Shown: positions 27,718-36,742 of the stretch, piece after piece
How positions within the stretch are numbered: position 1 is the first letter of the stretch
Layout of the letters: every line of letters begins with the position of its first letter
Assembly: GCA_963665155.2 (NCBI GenBank)
Contig: OY761986.2
Coordinates: 248,001-312,000 of the forward strand
Source of the DNA: UBA1141 sp963665155
GTDB taxonomy: Bacteria > Chloroflexota > Dehalococcoidia > Lucifugimonadales > UBA3495
Length of the DNA stretch: 64,000 nucleotides
Direction: 5' to 3'
Notes under the pieces: generated by a model
What the model was told of the DNA's origin: nothing
The model's input: the letters and a program-made list of their open reading frames with translations, nothing else
The model's database searches: none
Made by a program: the position numbers and the translations under genes

Positions 27718-29703
27718 TTGATTCCCTCGTAAAAACCCCTCGTCCTCCGGGGGCAATGGGAGGATAATGTGGGGAAAGGGCGTTGGGGCAGCGCCTGGCC
27801 GAGGGAGGGGAGGATGTTCCGAATACGAGACCCGCAAGAGAGCCTCTGGCAGTCCCAGTTCCTGGTGACGCCGAAGAAGGCTAAGCGTCTGGAGAGAAGT
27901 TGGGCCGAGGTTTTCCGAAACGAGGCGCTCCCCCTGATTGACGAGGAGCGCTTTGCTCCCATGTACTGCGTGGACAACGGCCGTCCCAACCGGGCGGTGC
28001 AGACCGTCCTCGGGGTCCACCTCCTCAAAGAGATGTTCAACCTCACCGACGATGAAGCTCTGGAACAACTAGAGTTCAACCTGCTCTGGCACCACGCCCT
28101 GCGGCTGGACATCGAGGAGACCCACCTGCCCCAGAAGACCCTCCACAACTTCCGAGTTCGCCTGATGCAGCACGACGGTGGCCGGCTGGCTTTCCAGGAG
28201 ACCACGGACCGGATCATCCAGGCGCTGGGCATACGCACCGGAAAGCAACGGCTGGACTCCACCCACATCATGAGCAACATCGCCACACTCACCCGGCTGG
28301 GCCTGTTCTGTGAGACGATGCGGTTGTTCCTGCGGGCCTTGCGCTGGGAGCACCCAGAGCTTCGCCCTGGGGTTCCGGAGGGCCTCCTAGGGCGCTATTT
28401 GAAGGAAGAAGACGAGGCGACCCACTACGAGGACGCCCGCACGGGGGAGGGTCGGCGACGCCTTTCGGTCTGTGCCCGGGACCTCTACCGGCTGGTGGAC
28501 CGGTTCCATGGCACGACTGCTGCCCAGCTGGAGGAGTACCGGCTGCTGGAGCGGCTGCTGCGGGAGCAGTGCCATGTGGGCAAACACCGGGACGGGCACC
28601 CCAGGGACGATGACGACGATGCTGGGGAATGCAAGGTGCCCGTGGCCTTGAAGGACCCGAAGCAGGTGTCCGCCGACTCGCTGCAATCGCCCCACGACCC
28701 GGATGTGACCTACAGCGGCCACAAGGGGAAGGGGTACGAGGTGCAGGTGGCGGAGACCTGCCACGAGGAGAACGCCACCCAGCTCATCACCCACGTGGAG
28801 GTGACCCCCTCGAGTGGGAGCGACACCGACGTGAGCGTGCCGGTCGTTGACGGGCTCGCGGAGCGGAAGGTCCGACCGGACGAGCTCTTCGCCGACACGG
28901 CGTAGGGGTCGGGCCGCAATGCCTTCGAAGCCTCGCGCCGGGGAACGGAACTGGTGAGCCCGGTGGCGGGGTCGGCGCCGGGGAACTCGCACGAAGGAGA
29001 GGGTGACGGACCACCGCCGCTCACCGCCGCGGACTTTCAGATCGACGTCACAGGGGAGCAGGCCACGGTGTGCCCCGCCGGCCACCCGTCCATCGAGGAG
29101 CACGAGTTGGAGGATGCGCCGGAGCGGGTAGAGGTCCACTTTGCCAGGACAACATGCGAGCCCTGCCCCTTGCGGTCCCGTTGCCCAGTGAAGCTGGACC
29201 GGCGTGCGGGGGCCTACGTCCTCAAGGCGGACCTGGTGAAGGTGAACATCGAGCGGCGCCGGAGGGCCGAGGCCACCGAGGAGTGGCGCAAGCGGTATGC
29301 CATAAGGGCCGGGATCGAGGGAACGAACTCCGAGCTGAAGCGCGCCCACGGGCTTGGGCGCTTGCGGGTGCGAGGGGGCCGTCGGGTGCGGCTTGCCGTC
29401 TACCTGAAGGCGTTGGCGTGCAACTTCAAGCGGATGGTCCATGCACGCCTGGTGGAGATGGAGAACACGGCTCAGCGGGCGGTCGGGACGGTACCTGCGG
29501 TCACGGCCGCATGAGGGCGCCGCTCCACAGCTTCCACCGGGTGCCCTGAGCCACGGAAGGGGTAGCGCAACGGGATCACGCTTGTCCTGAGCGCGGCAGA
29601 TGGTGCGGTGAGGCCAGCAGCCGGCATCCCGTGGCCTCCTCCCTTCCAGGCCCCTTCGCACGCCAGGGTTCATCTCAAACAGGCCTTTTTGCGAGGGAAT
29701 CAA
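27718..29703 (+). mobile_element. IS1182-family insertion sequence
   Basis: An element of about 2 kb with inverted ends: TTGATTCCCTCGTAAAAA at 27718-27735 faces TTTTTGCGAGGGAATCAA at 29686-29703. The flanks carry a 4-base duplication ATTT on both sides if the element is taken to start at TGATTCCC. This is confirmed by the in-frame rejoining of the split minus-strand gene. The transposase inside has an amber codon, so this copy is probably immobile unless helped in trans. Confidence 0.88.
27814..29514 (+). pseudogene. IS1182-family transposase with an internal TAG
   Basis: The start ATG 27814 follows GGAGGGGAGG, and the sequence begins MFRIRDPQESLWQ as in IS1182 transposases. The N-terminal DUF772 region includes RPNRAVQTVLGVHLLKEMFN; then come the catalytic DSTHIMSN (first Asp) and VTYSGHKGKGYEVQVAETC. 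At 28903-28905 a TAG interrupts ELFADTA-stop-GSGRNAFEA where relatives, including the other IS1182 copies in this window, have tyrosine (DAAYGDG). The frame then continues with the CEPCPLRSRCPV cysteine cluster and RAGIEGTNSELKRAHGLGRL to 29514. One base change would restore about 566 residues. Confidence 0.88.
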
Positions 29704-30210
29704 TTTTGCGTGGTGGGATGGGGTGTCTCTATGATTATTGCGATTTGCTCTAAAATCGCCGCTGCCGTAAGGTCATCCATAGATGGCGAGGCAAGTGTGC
29801 CTTGGGTACGGAGTTGATCCACGATCGTCCATAAGGCCTTGGATAGCTGGGCATTGGCGATAAGCCTCCTTTTGATCATCGCCATCGGATCAGTCTCAAC
29901 ATCATCAGGACAACCATAGGAGGCATCGTTTGCTTCTTTGTCGGTTAATCGAATTTCAGTTGCGTCTATCATAACCTCTCGACAATTGGCCGGTCCTGGG
30001 TCTTTCCTTCAGGACACCGTAGCCTTACACCTGCCTAGAATGCTCCCTGGCGGTAATATCGAGACCAGCTTAAGCTGGATAATAAATTGATTTGATTATT
30101 AAAGGATTATTAAGGCCCACATTATATTTCACTTATGAGTCGAACTAGGGTGCAGCCTAACAGGTAGGCTAGTGCGATTACCGACAATGGGTGCTGGGGC
30201 CCAAACCCGG

Positions 30211-31131
30211 TCAGGCAGTGCCCACGTAAACAGTGACTCCTTCCATATAGTGAAGGTCAGAGCGTTGGAAGGCATACTCTGGGCTTTCCGGGTCTACAAG
30301 TTTATCAATGGTTTCAGCGTCGGCTTGACTAATAAAGCCCCGCCTTTCATCGCTTTCCACCCAACGCCGTAGCAAGTTGGTCATAAACTCCACCTGCAGC
30401 GGTTGCAAGGGTGGCAAGACCTCTAGCATGAAGCTCTTGGCCGTCACGTTGCCCAAACCAGCGTCCCGTAATAACTGGGTCCAGCCAAAGGGATAGGCCA
30501 AAACACCCTCCCCGCCCCGTACATGGGTGTGGAACCAAGCCTCGAAGGCTACGTCCAAGCGGTCTTCAAGCCCAGGCTGGCCAACACCGGAATCTATGGG
30601 TAGGAACCGGGACCGCAGACCACCCTCCCGCAGCGCCAACCGGCCTCCCGGTTTTAGAACTCTCCGCAACTCTTTGACCCCGGCAAGCTGATCGGCTAGG
30701 TGGTGAAGGGTGCGGCTCGACCAGACCAAGTCGAATGTACCGTCCTCAAAGGGCAGACGCCCAATGTCGCCCTCGTGGTAGCTCGCCCTGTCCTTGTGCG
30801 GGCTTTTCTCAACTCTCTCCCTGGCTGTTTGCAACAACTCCGGGGTTACATCCAAAGCGGCCACGGTTCCTTCCGGACCCACGGCCCCGGCCAACAACTC
30901 GGTAAAGCCTCCAGCGCCCGAGCCCGCCTCCAATGCCTTGGTGCCTGATGATATGTTTAGCCAATCGGATATTTCTTGGTAAACGCCACCGTAGAAAGCG
31001 TCAGCCCTTATTAGATTGGAAGGGTCATATGCCCCGTGTCCGTGTCCGTCGCCGTGTCCATGCCGGCTGCTGTGTCCGTGTGATTCGTGTTCATGCTCTT
31101 GGGCAGTCACTAGTCGCCTCTCATTTACCAT
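30211..31131 (-). CDS. SAM-dependent class I methyltransferase with histidine-rich N-terminus
   Basis: A 306-residue Rossmann-fold methyltransferase. The SAM motif I is ALEAGSGAGGFTELLA, motif II is VAALDVTPELLQTARERV, and LPFEDGTFDLVWSSRTLHHL with ELRRVLKPGGRLALREGG are the later motifs of UbiE/Methyltransf_11 proteins. Before the catalytic domain, residues 13-33 are dominated by histidine and glycine (HEHESHGHSSRHGHGDGHGH), suggesting metal binding. The substrate is unknown. ATG 31131 gives the longest form. A GTG at 31110 with GAGAGG six bases upstream may be the true start, and it would keep the His-rich segment. Confidence 0.88.
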   Translation of the reverse strand: MVNERRLVTAQEHEHESHGHSSRHGHGDGHGHGAYDPSNLIRADAFYGGVYQEISDWLNISSGTKALEAGSGAGGFTELLAGAVGPEGTVAALDVTPELLQTARERVEKSPHKDRASYHEGDIGRLPFEDGTFDLVWSSRTLHHLADQLAGVKELRRVLKPGGRLALREGGLRSRFLPIDSGVGQPGLEDRLDVAFEAWFHTHVRGGEGVLAYPFGWTQLLRDAGLGNVTAKSFMLEVLPPLQPLQVEFMTNLLRRWVESDERRGFISQADAETIDKLVDPESPEYAFQRSDLHYMEGVTVYVGTA

Positions 31132-31265
31132 ATAATAGTGGGGATAGGATTTGGTGGAGTCTCACGCCGCCTTCAATCACCACCGGTTAATACCCATTAT
31201 ACGGATGCCAAGCTGCCGGCGCTGATCGGCTTTTTTTGAGACGTTCCGATAAAGGAAACGGCAGG

Positions 31266-31295
31266 TTGAGCAGCGTCAAGGATGGGGGATATAAT
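31266..31295 (+). promoter_or_regulatory. Probable sigma-70 promoter for thiL, possibly giving a leaderless mRNA
   Basis: TTGAGC (31266-31271) and a perfect TATAAT (31290-31295) are 18 bases apart. The thiL ATG is only nine bases after the -10 box, so transcription would start at or within a few bases of the start codon. Confidence 0.6.
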
Positions 31296-31304
31296 CGTTT
31301 AACG

Positions 31305-32381
31305 ATGAATAATCGGCAAATTAAAGACTTGGGCGAGTTTGGCCTCATCGATCTGCTCAACTGTATGATTGTGGAGGAGCGGTGCGCCACTCACAACGCT
31401 TCAACCCACGGCTTCCCTTTGCTGGTGGACACGGGAGACGATACTGCGGCGTGGAGGACAACCGAGGGAACCGAGCTATTCACCACTGACACGGTGGTGG
31501 AAGGGGTCCATTTCACAAGGTCCACCACGCCTTGGGCCGACTTGGGTTGGAAATCCCTGGCGTCCAACATAAGCGACGTCGCCGCAATGGGCGGCTTCCC
31601 TCATTACGCACTCATTACCTTGGGGCTGCCTCCGGAAACGGAGGTGGAGGACATCCGGGAGCTTTACCGGGGTATGCTGGAAATCAGCAACGCCTATGGG
31701 GTCGCTTTGGTTGGCGGGGACATGGTCCGCTCGCCGGTGGTATTTATAACAGTGGGCCTGACAGGTTACCATCCGGAAAATCCCATGTTGCGCACCAACG
31801 GGAAGGCCGGAGACTTGATCGGGGTAACAGGGCCGTTGGGAGGATCGGGAGGCGGCTTACGGTTGATGTTGGCGCAAGATCGGATCAACCAAGTTGGGTC
31901 CCAACAAGCGGCTTCCGGTACAGGCTTGTCGGCGGGGATTTTAACCATTTCAAACCAGTCAGCCGAATACCTGAGGTTGTGCCACAGGCACCCTTTACCG
32001 GCGGTGGATGATGGCCGGATTCTTTCGCAGGCCGGTGTCGCCACGGCCATGGACGTTAGCGACGGTCTGGCCGACGATCTGTCCAAACTCTGCCGTGCTA
32101 GTGGATTGTCCGCTCGGTTGCTAAGCGAGAAAATTCCGGTGCACCCACTGCTGAAGAGTGCGTTCCCCAGCCAATACCTGGATCTGGCTCTCTTCGGTGG
32201 GGAAGACTATCTACTATTATTCACTGCGGCCCCTGAACTCATGGAAGGGGTCTTGCCACACTTGGAACAAAGCTCCGTGATCGGAGAGTTGGTATCGGGA
32301 GTGCCTGGGAAGGTGACAATGTGCGACTATGCCGGAAAGGAGACTGACCTTGGCCGGGCCGGTTGGGATCACTTTGTTTGA
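31305..32381 (+). CDS. thiL: Thiamine-monophosphate kinase ThiL
   Basis: ThiL phosphorylates thiamine monophosphate to thiamine diphosphate using ATP. The 358-residue protein has LVDTGDDTAAW, LFTTDTVVEGVHFTRS (metal/ATP site), GWKSLASNISDVAAMGG, ALVGGDMVRSP, and MDVSDGLADDLSKLCRASG near the C-terminal lobe, all diagnostic of ThiL in the PurM/AIR-synthase fold. The frame is open from 31236, but the homologous start is ATG 31305 (MNNRQIKDLGEFGLIDLL). A perfect TATAAT just before it supports this. It heads a run followed by tsaE and tsaB; thiI, the other thiamine/tRNA-thiolation gene, is about 30 kb away. Confidence 0.93.
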   Translation: MNNRQIKDLGEFGLIDLLNCMIVEERCATHNASTHGFPLLVDTGDDTAAWRTTEGTELFTTDTVVEGVHFTRSTTPWADLGWKSLASNISDVAAMGGFPHYALITLGLPPETEVEDIRELYRGMLEISNAYGVALVGGDMVRSPVVFITVGLTGYHPENPMLRTNGKAGDLIGVTGPLGGSGGGLRLMLAQDRINQVGSQQAASGTGLSAGILTISNQSAEYLRLCHRHPLPAVDDGRILSQAGVATAMDVSDGLADDLSKLCRASGLSARLLSEKIPVHPLLKSAFPSQYLDLALFGGEDYLLLFTAAPELMEGVLPHLEQSSVIGELVSGVPGKVTMCDYAGKETDLGRAGWDHFV

Positions 32382-32531
32382 TCGTTGTCCCGTTTCGCTC
32401 CATATTAATCAATCCAGATTAACCAAACCTGCCCAACGACGCCTGAGGGGGAATAGCCGAGATTTGAAAACATGTGACACGACTTTCCCCAGTCCGCAGA
32501 CACGCCTGCGGATAAGTGGACGCCTTTAGCC

Positions 32532-33191
32532 ATGGCCCAAACACTGCGATTTGAAACCGCCAGTCCCCATGAAACCCAAGCTGTTGGGGAGTTGATTGGC
32601 CGCCATGCCCAGTCGGGGGATATTTTCTTGCTCACCGGCCCTTTAGGCGCCGGGAAAACTTGTTTGAGTCAAGGGATCGCTAGAGGGCTGGAAGTTCCGG
32701 AGAACCTGCGCAGCCCTACTTTCGTTTTAATGACCCGGCATCAAGGCCGATTAGTCTTGCACCACGTAGACTTATATCGGATATTCGATCCTTGGGAGGC
32801 TTGGGATTTGGGATTGGACGAGCAGATGATGGGTGATGGCGTCTGTGTGGTTGAATGGGCTGATAAGGCTACCGAGATATTCCCCGCCGATTCATGTTGG
32901 ATTTCATTGGATTACGGACCCGATGAGAGTTGCCGCAGTTTGACCATCACGACCACTACGGTAGGGGAAACTTCTTTGTTATACGCAACTTCTTCGGCGG
33001 TTAATAAAAACGTGGTGAATAAAGCCGTTCCCCGGTACGAGTCGTTGATACAGCAGTTGAAGGCGGCATATCCCACCGAAGTTGATGTTGAAACTGACGT
33101 TGGAGGAATGGACGGGAATTTGGCTGCTAAAGATGCAGCCATGACTGATGTGGAGAGCGATGGGAAGACCGACGGAGAGGTTATGAAATAA
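32532..33191 (+). CDS. tsaE: tRNA threonylcarbamoyladenosine synthesis ATPase TsaE, long acidic tail
   Basis: TsaE is the ATPase of the TsaB-TsaD-TsaE complex that makes t6A37 in ANN-decoding tRNAs. The Walker A is TGPLGAGKTCLSQGIARGL, followed by RSPTFVLM, HHVDLYRI and VCVVEWADKA. The conserved domain ends near residue 145. About 70 more residues follow, the last 40 strongly acidic (EVDVETDVGGMDGN and TDVESDGKTDG); ordinary TsaE is about 150 residues. The stop overlaps the tsaB start by one base (TAATG), so the two are translationally coupled. The tsaD gene is not in the window. Confidence 0.93.
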   Translation: MAQTLRFETASPHETQAVGELIGRHAQSGDIFLLTGPLGAGKTCLSQGIARGLEVPENLRSPTFVLMTRHQGRLVLHHVDLYRIFDPWEAWDLGLDEQMMGDGVCVVEWADKATEIFPADSCWISLDYGPDESCRSLTITTTTVGETSLLYATSSAVNKNVVNKAVPRYESLIQQLKAAYPTEVDVETDVGGMDGNLAAKDAAMTDVESDGKTDGEVMK

Positions 33192-33961
33192 TGCTCCTGG
33201 CCGTTGACACCTCCACCAAATACGCAGGCGTCGCCTTGTACAGCGCTCCAACGCCTGAGACCGGACGGGTGATCGCCAGTCGGTGCTGGTATTCCTCGGT
33301 GAACCACACTTCCGAGTTGATGCCTGCGGTGTCCCAGATACTGGAAAGCCAAAAAGTTGTATTGACCGACGTGACCGGCATTGCGTTGGCCTTGGGGCCG
33401 GGAGGATTCAGCGCCCTACGGGTGGGAATGAGCGCAGTGAAGGGATTGGCCTTCATCTCGGGAATTCCGGTGGTTGGGATTGGGACCTTGGATTTGGAAG
33501 CGCACCCATACTCCAGCGCAAGCGTGCCGGTATGCTCAATTTTAGATGCCGGCAGGAATGAGGTCGCATCGGCCCGTTTCGGCCGAAATGGTCAACGCCT
33601 CCGGAACGACACGGTCAGCACTGTGCCGGAGTTGCTGGAAGAGTTCGCGGAAGAGTTCGCGGAAAATTCGCCGCCATTAACCGGGACCCAAACGGGGAGC
33701 CAGCAGCCGGGAAACTCAAGGACTCTGTTCTGCGGAGAAGGGGTGATAAACTGGGGCGACCTTATCCGAGAGCGCATGAATTCCCGGGCGATGGTGATCG
33801 AGCCTTCCCCGGCGACCCGTCTATCGTCTTTATGCCACTTGGGATGGCACAAGTTAGCTGAGGGCGAGGTTTCAGACCTGGTGTCATTGCAGCCCTTGTA
33901 TTTGCGTATGCCGAGCATTGGTGGGCCAAAACGCAGAGACCGGGTGCCCCAGAGTTCTTGA
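33191..33961 (+). CDS. tsaB: tRNA threonylcarbamoyladenosine synthesis protein TsaB
   Basis: TsaB is the inactive TsaD paralogue that scaffolds the t6A complex. The N-terminal actin-like ATPase fold is clear: MLLAVDTSTKYAGVALY, NHTSELMPAVSQILE, TGIALALGPGGFSALRVGMS and KGLAFISGIPVVGIGTLDLE, then CSILDAGRNEVASARF. The 256-residue length is normal. There is a short duplicated patch, EEFAEEFAE, near residues 150-160. The ATG overlaps the tsaE stop by one base. A hairpin terminator begins in its last codons. Confidence 0.93.
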   Translation: MLLAVDTSTKYAGVALYSAPTPETGRVIASRCWYSSVNHTSELMPAVSQILESQKVVLTDVTGIALALGPGGFSALRVGMSAVKGLAFISGIPVVGIGTLDLEAHPYSSASVPVCSILDAGRNEVASARFGRNGQRLRNDTVSTVPELLEEFAEEFAENSPPLTGTQTGSQQPGNSRTLFCGEGVINWGDLIRERMNSRAMVIEPSPATRLSSLCHLGWHKLAEGEVSDLVSLQPLYLRMPSIGGPKRRDRVPQSS

Positions 33962-33995
33962 ATGAGTGCCCTTGGGCTCGCACCCGGTTATTTTT
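33939..33995 (+). terminator. Probable terminator of thiL-tsaE-tsaB
   Basis: ACCGGGTGC (33939-33947), inside the tsaB end, pairs with GCACCCGGT (33980-33988), followed by TATTTTT. The loop is long but can form an inner helix. Confidence 0.6.
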
Positions 33996-34036
33996 GGTCT
34001 AACGCAGTGGGCTCGGATAGCATATTGCGGTTCCCA

Positions 34037-34072
34037 GCGTTCTCTTCGGCGTTCTCTTCGGCGTTCTCTTCA
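34037..34072. repeat. Three tandem 12-bp repeats
   Basis: GCGTTCTCTTCG occurs three times head to tail, the last with a final A. It lies between tsaB and ndk. No function is evident. Confidence 0.8.
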
Positions 34073-34128
34073 ATGGTTAAACCTGGAAATTCGGCTAACA
34101 TAAATTAAAATTGCTACGGACGGAGTTT

Positions 34129-34581
34129 ATGGAACAAACACTGGTGTTGGTCAAGCCCGACGGTGTACAACGTGGATTGATCGGCGAAATTATCTCGCGA
34201 TTGGAAAGGCGGGGCCTAAAACTGTTGGGCATGAAACTGATGCAGGTCGATGACGCGCTGGCCCGGCGGCATTACGGCGAACACGCCGAGCGGCCATTCT
34301 TCCCCGGCCTGGTAAGCTTTATTACGTCGGCTCCGATCGTAGCCATGGTTTGGGGGGCTGACAATGCCGTGGAGTTGGTGAGGAATACCATGGGGCAAAC
34401 GAGCCCAGCCAACTCTCCCATGGGTACAATCCGTGGAGACCTGGCAGTGGATATCGGAAGAAACTTGGTCCACGGCTCGGATAGCGTGGACTCGGCAACG
34501 CGGGAAATCGAGCTTTTCTTTAACCCGGGGGAAATATTGGAATACAGCCGCAACAACGATTCCTGGATTAAGGAGCCTTAA
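34129..34581 (+). CDS. ndk: Nucleoside diphosphate kinase
   Basis: Ndk equalises nucleoside triphosphate pools by moving the gamma-phosphate through a phosphohistidine. The 150-residue protein has LVLVKPDGVQRGLIGEIISR, RPFFPGLVSFITSAPIVAMV, and GTIRGDLAVDIGRNLVHGSD with the active His at residue 115, followed by SVDSATREIELFF. ATG 34129 matches family starts (MEQTLVLVKPDG); the frame is open six codons further upstream. GGAG lies close before it. Its stop is one base from the end of the convergent rsfS. Confidence 0.97.
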   Translation: MEQTLVLVKPDGVQRGLIGEIISRLERRGLKLLGMKLMQVDDALARRHYGEHAERPFFPGLVSFITSAPIVAMVWGADNAVELVRNTMGQTSPANSPMGTIRGDLAVDIGRNLVHGSDSVDSATREIELFFNPGEILEYSRNNDSWIKEP

Positions 34582-34582
34582 T

Positions 34583-34927
34583 TTAGAGAATCCTAACCAC
34601 CTGTGGGGCTTGGTACCATAGCCTTTCAAGGTCATAGAAGGACCGCTCTTCCGGCCCGAAAATGTGGATGATCACATTGCTGAAGTCTAGAAGCACCCAG
34701 CCAGAGCTAGGAATGCCTTCGCGGTGATATTGGCGCACGTTCTCTTCTTTGAGCGCCTTGGTAATGTCTTCTTCCAACGCCTGTATTTGCCGGGTCGAAT
34801 CCGCCGACATTATTATGAAGTAGTCAGCGATCGATGAAATCCGGCGGACATCCAGCATCACAATATCGGAGGCCAGTTGATCCGACGCCAAGTCGACTAC
34901 AAATTGCGCTAATTCTGTCGGCTCCAG
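34583..34927 (-). CDS. rsfS: Ribosomal silencing factor RsfS, probable CTG start
   Basis: RsfS binds ribosomal protein L14 on the 50S subunit and blocks subunit joining in starved cells. The core MLDVRRISSIADYFIIMSAD, EGIPSSGWVLLDFSNVIIHI and FGPEERSFYDLERLW is diagnostic. The first ATG/GTG/TTG-type start in frame (TTG 34891) would cut off the first helix. The frame continues upstream as LEPTELAQFVVDLASDQLAS, which matches normal RsfS N-termini, and begins at CTG 34927, preceded by AGGAGT with a six-base gap. No better start lies further upstream. The 114-residue length is then normal for the family. Confidence 0.88.
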   Translation of the reverse strand: MEPTELAQFVVDLASDQLASDIVMLDVRRISSIADYFIIMSADSTRQIQALEEDITKALKEENVRQYHREGIPSSGWVLLDFSNVIIHIFGPEERSFYDLERLWYQAPQVVRIL

Positions 34928-35148
34928 TCTGTTACTCCTGTGCCTAGCTGCGATAAGCTAGGAATGCATTAACCGAATATTCAGCCATAAAAACAAAATT
35001 CAATGGCGAATTGAGTTACTACTAGCGAGTATATTCCCACCCAATTTGACGGTCAACCGAAATGCCGCCTGAAAAGCCTCTATTAATACCGGTAATACCG
35101 GCTTCAGCGATTGTCATCAGTTAACTCACGCTGTTACTAGGAGAAAAA

Positions 35149-36729
35149 ATGCCTGGCCTGCGCACCAAAGCTTTAACCGTTATTCTGGTACTCGTTGGAA
35201 TCGTCGGCATGGTGGCGACGGCCTGCGGGGACGGCCTTGAGACGAACCCAGAAAAGCTTATTCCGGATGGGTCCAATGTGATAGCCCACGCCAATGTAAC
35301 CGGCATCTTGGCAAGCAACGGCCCGGTGTCACTGGTATCCACCATTACCGCGGATCAAGAAAACCAAATAACAGTTGATAGTTTGTTGCGACAAGCCTTT
35401 GACGAATCGGGTGTCGACCTGCGTCAATTCTCCCAGGCGGTATTGTTTGCGGACTCGGGTCGCGCCGAGGAATTCGCCGGTGTGATCGCAAAAGGTAATT
35501 TTGACGAGCTTGCCCTAGTTTCCTCCATCCGCAGCGCCGTGGACGACCGTATGGTCAGCGCAGAATATAAGGACAACCTGATTTACTCCTTCGAAGGCAA
35601 TTCCGACGCTCCGTCCATTTCAATCCTGGAAGAAGGAATTATCGTCGTCGCAACGGCTGAAGCAGTGCGGGCGGTAATAGATGTGCAACGGGGTGACAGG
35701 GCGAGACTGTCCGGAGAATTGATGGAGGCTTTCACCAACTTGGGCGGGGGTATTTTGCGGGTGGAGGCAGCGGTCCCGCCGGACCTGATCTCCGAAACTC
35801 TGCCGAATCTGCTTCCGTTCTTCGGTGCTACCGCATTGGGCGAAGGTGGATTTGATCTGCTGACCGGAGTGGATGGGCTGGAAGACTTGGAGTTTGCCGG
35901 TTTGTCGTTGGCTCAGAATGGCCAGATTTTCATCCTCCGAGCTAACCTGGAATTTGCAAATGAAGATTCGGCGGACTCGATTAGTGGATTGTTGGCCAGC
36001 CTGATTACGTTGGGCTCAAGTCTTAGCCCGGCACCTGAATTAACAGCGTTGCTGAAAAAACTGGATGTGGAGCGGTCCGCTGCTAGGGTGTCAATCCGCT
36101 TGGAGACTGACGGTCCGGAAATCGTCCAGCTTATCTCCGTCCTCACCAGCATTACCGAATCTGAGACGCGGGTGATCGAGGAAACGGTCCCTCGCGACCC
36201 AAGGATTGTGGTCGAGGAAAGGCTCTCTCGCAACCCGAGAAATACTGTTCCGAACGATGAAGCCCATGAAGGGCCCACTTTGTCTCCGCTAGTCGCTGGG
36301 CTTGGTTTCCAAGTCCCTGTAATGCCGACCAGCTTCCACGTTCCATTTGGCGACGAGGTAGTCTATAGTACCACGCCACCCACCTCAGGCGACCACTGGG
36401 AACGGTGGGCCGATTGCGGGTTCTACCCGGAAGGCCTGCCCGATGAAATCATCACCCACAACCTGGAGCATGGAAATATCGTTGTCAGCTACAATTCGAC
36501 CGTCCAAGCACAGGTGGATCGAATTCAGGACGTAATGGACAATTTCCCATTGCCTGCCAATTGGGGGGTCACGCGTTACTACGACAAAATTCCTGAAGGC
36601 CAGGTGGTAGTTTCCGTTTGGGGGAGGATGTATGACATCGGAGGCATTGGAGACTTCGACGAAGAGAACATGAAACTATTCTTCTCTCTCTACTCCGGAA
36701 ATTTGGGGCCGGAGCGCATCCCCTGTTAA
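35149..36729 (+). CDS. Lipoprotein with DUF3352-like N-terminal part and DUF3105 C-terminus
   Basis: A 526-residue probable lipoprotein. Residues 1-26 form a signal peptide (RTKALTVILVLVGIVGMVAT) ending in the lipobox VATAC. The next roughly 370 residues resemble DUF3352-type extracytoplasmic proteins: LIPDGSNVIAHANVTGILAS, then repeated short strand/helix units. The C-terminal 130 residues are DUF3105-like, with HVPFGDEVVYSTTPPTSGDH, NLEHGNIVVSYN (conserved His) and two cysteines, one in the final ERIPC. Neither domain has a proven function. GGAGAAAAA precedes the ATG. A second lipoprotein of similar build is at 44577-45653. The minisatellite begins 14 bases after the stop. Confidence 0.8.
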   Translation: MPGLRTKALTVILVLVGIVGMVATACGDGLETNPEKLIPDGSNVIAHANVTGILASNGPVSLVSTITADQENQITVDSLLRQAFDESGVDLRQFSQAVLFADSGRAEEFAGVIAKGNFDELALVSSIRSAVDDRMVSAEYKDNLIYSFEGNSDAPSISILEEGIIVVATAEAVRAVIDVQRGDRARLSGELMEAFTNLGGGILRVEAAVPPDLISETLPNLLPFFGATALGEGGFDLLTGVDGLEDLEFAGLSLAQNGQIFILRANLEFANEDSADSISGLLASLITLGSSLSPAPELTALLKKLDVERSAARVSIRLETDGPEIVQLISVLTSITESETRVIEETVPRDPRIVVEERLSRNPRNTVPNDEAHEGPTLSPLVAGLGFQVPVMPTSFHVPFGDEVVYSTTPPTSGDHWERWADCGFYPEGLPDEIITHNLEHGNIVVSYNSTVQAQVDRIQDVMDNFPLPANWGVTRYYDKIPEGQVVVSVWGRMYDIGGIGDFDEENMKLFFSLYSGNLGPERIPC

Positions 36730-36742
36730 CGCCGCGCTGCCA

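Larger units (their letters stand above)
27514..29972 (-). pseudogene. Unknown small gene split by an IS1182-family element
   Basis: The N-terminal part starts at ATG 29972 (MIDATEIRLTDKEANDASYG) and runs to 29704 on the IS edge. The remainder lies beyond the element, from about 27717 to a TGA at 27514. Removing the element and one copy of the 4-base duplication joins TTQN to WFNYEAARRRFLQ in frame, giving a protein of about 156 residues. I do not recognise the family. The second half is tryptophan- and arginine-rich (HHWSGGWLRAVVG) and the first half helical. Its 3' end lies just upstream of the 16S promoter, in the same direction. Confidence 0.75.

Noticed and set aside
27769..27813. Earlier GTG start for the IS1182 transposase at 27769
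   Set aside because: The family N-terminus MFRIRDPQ and a strong GGAGGGGAGG site place the start at ATG 27814.
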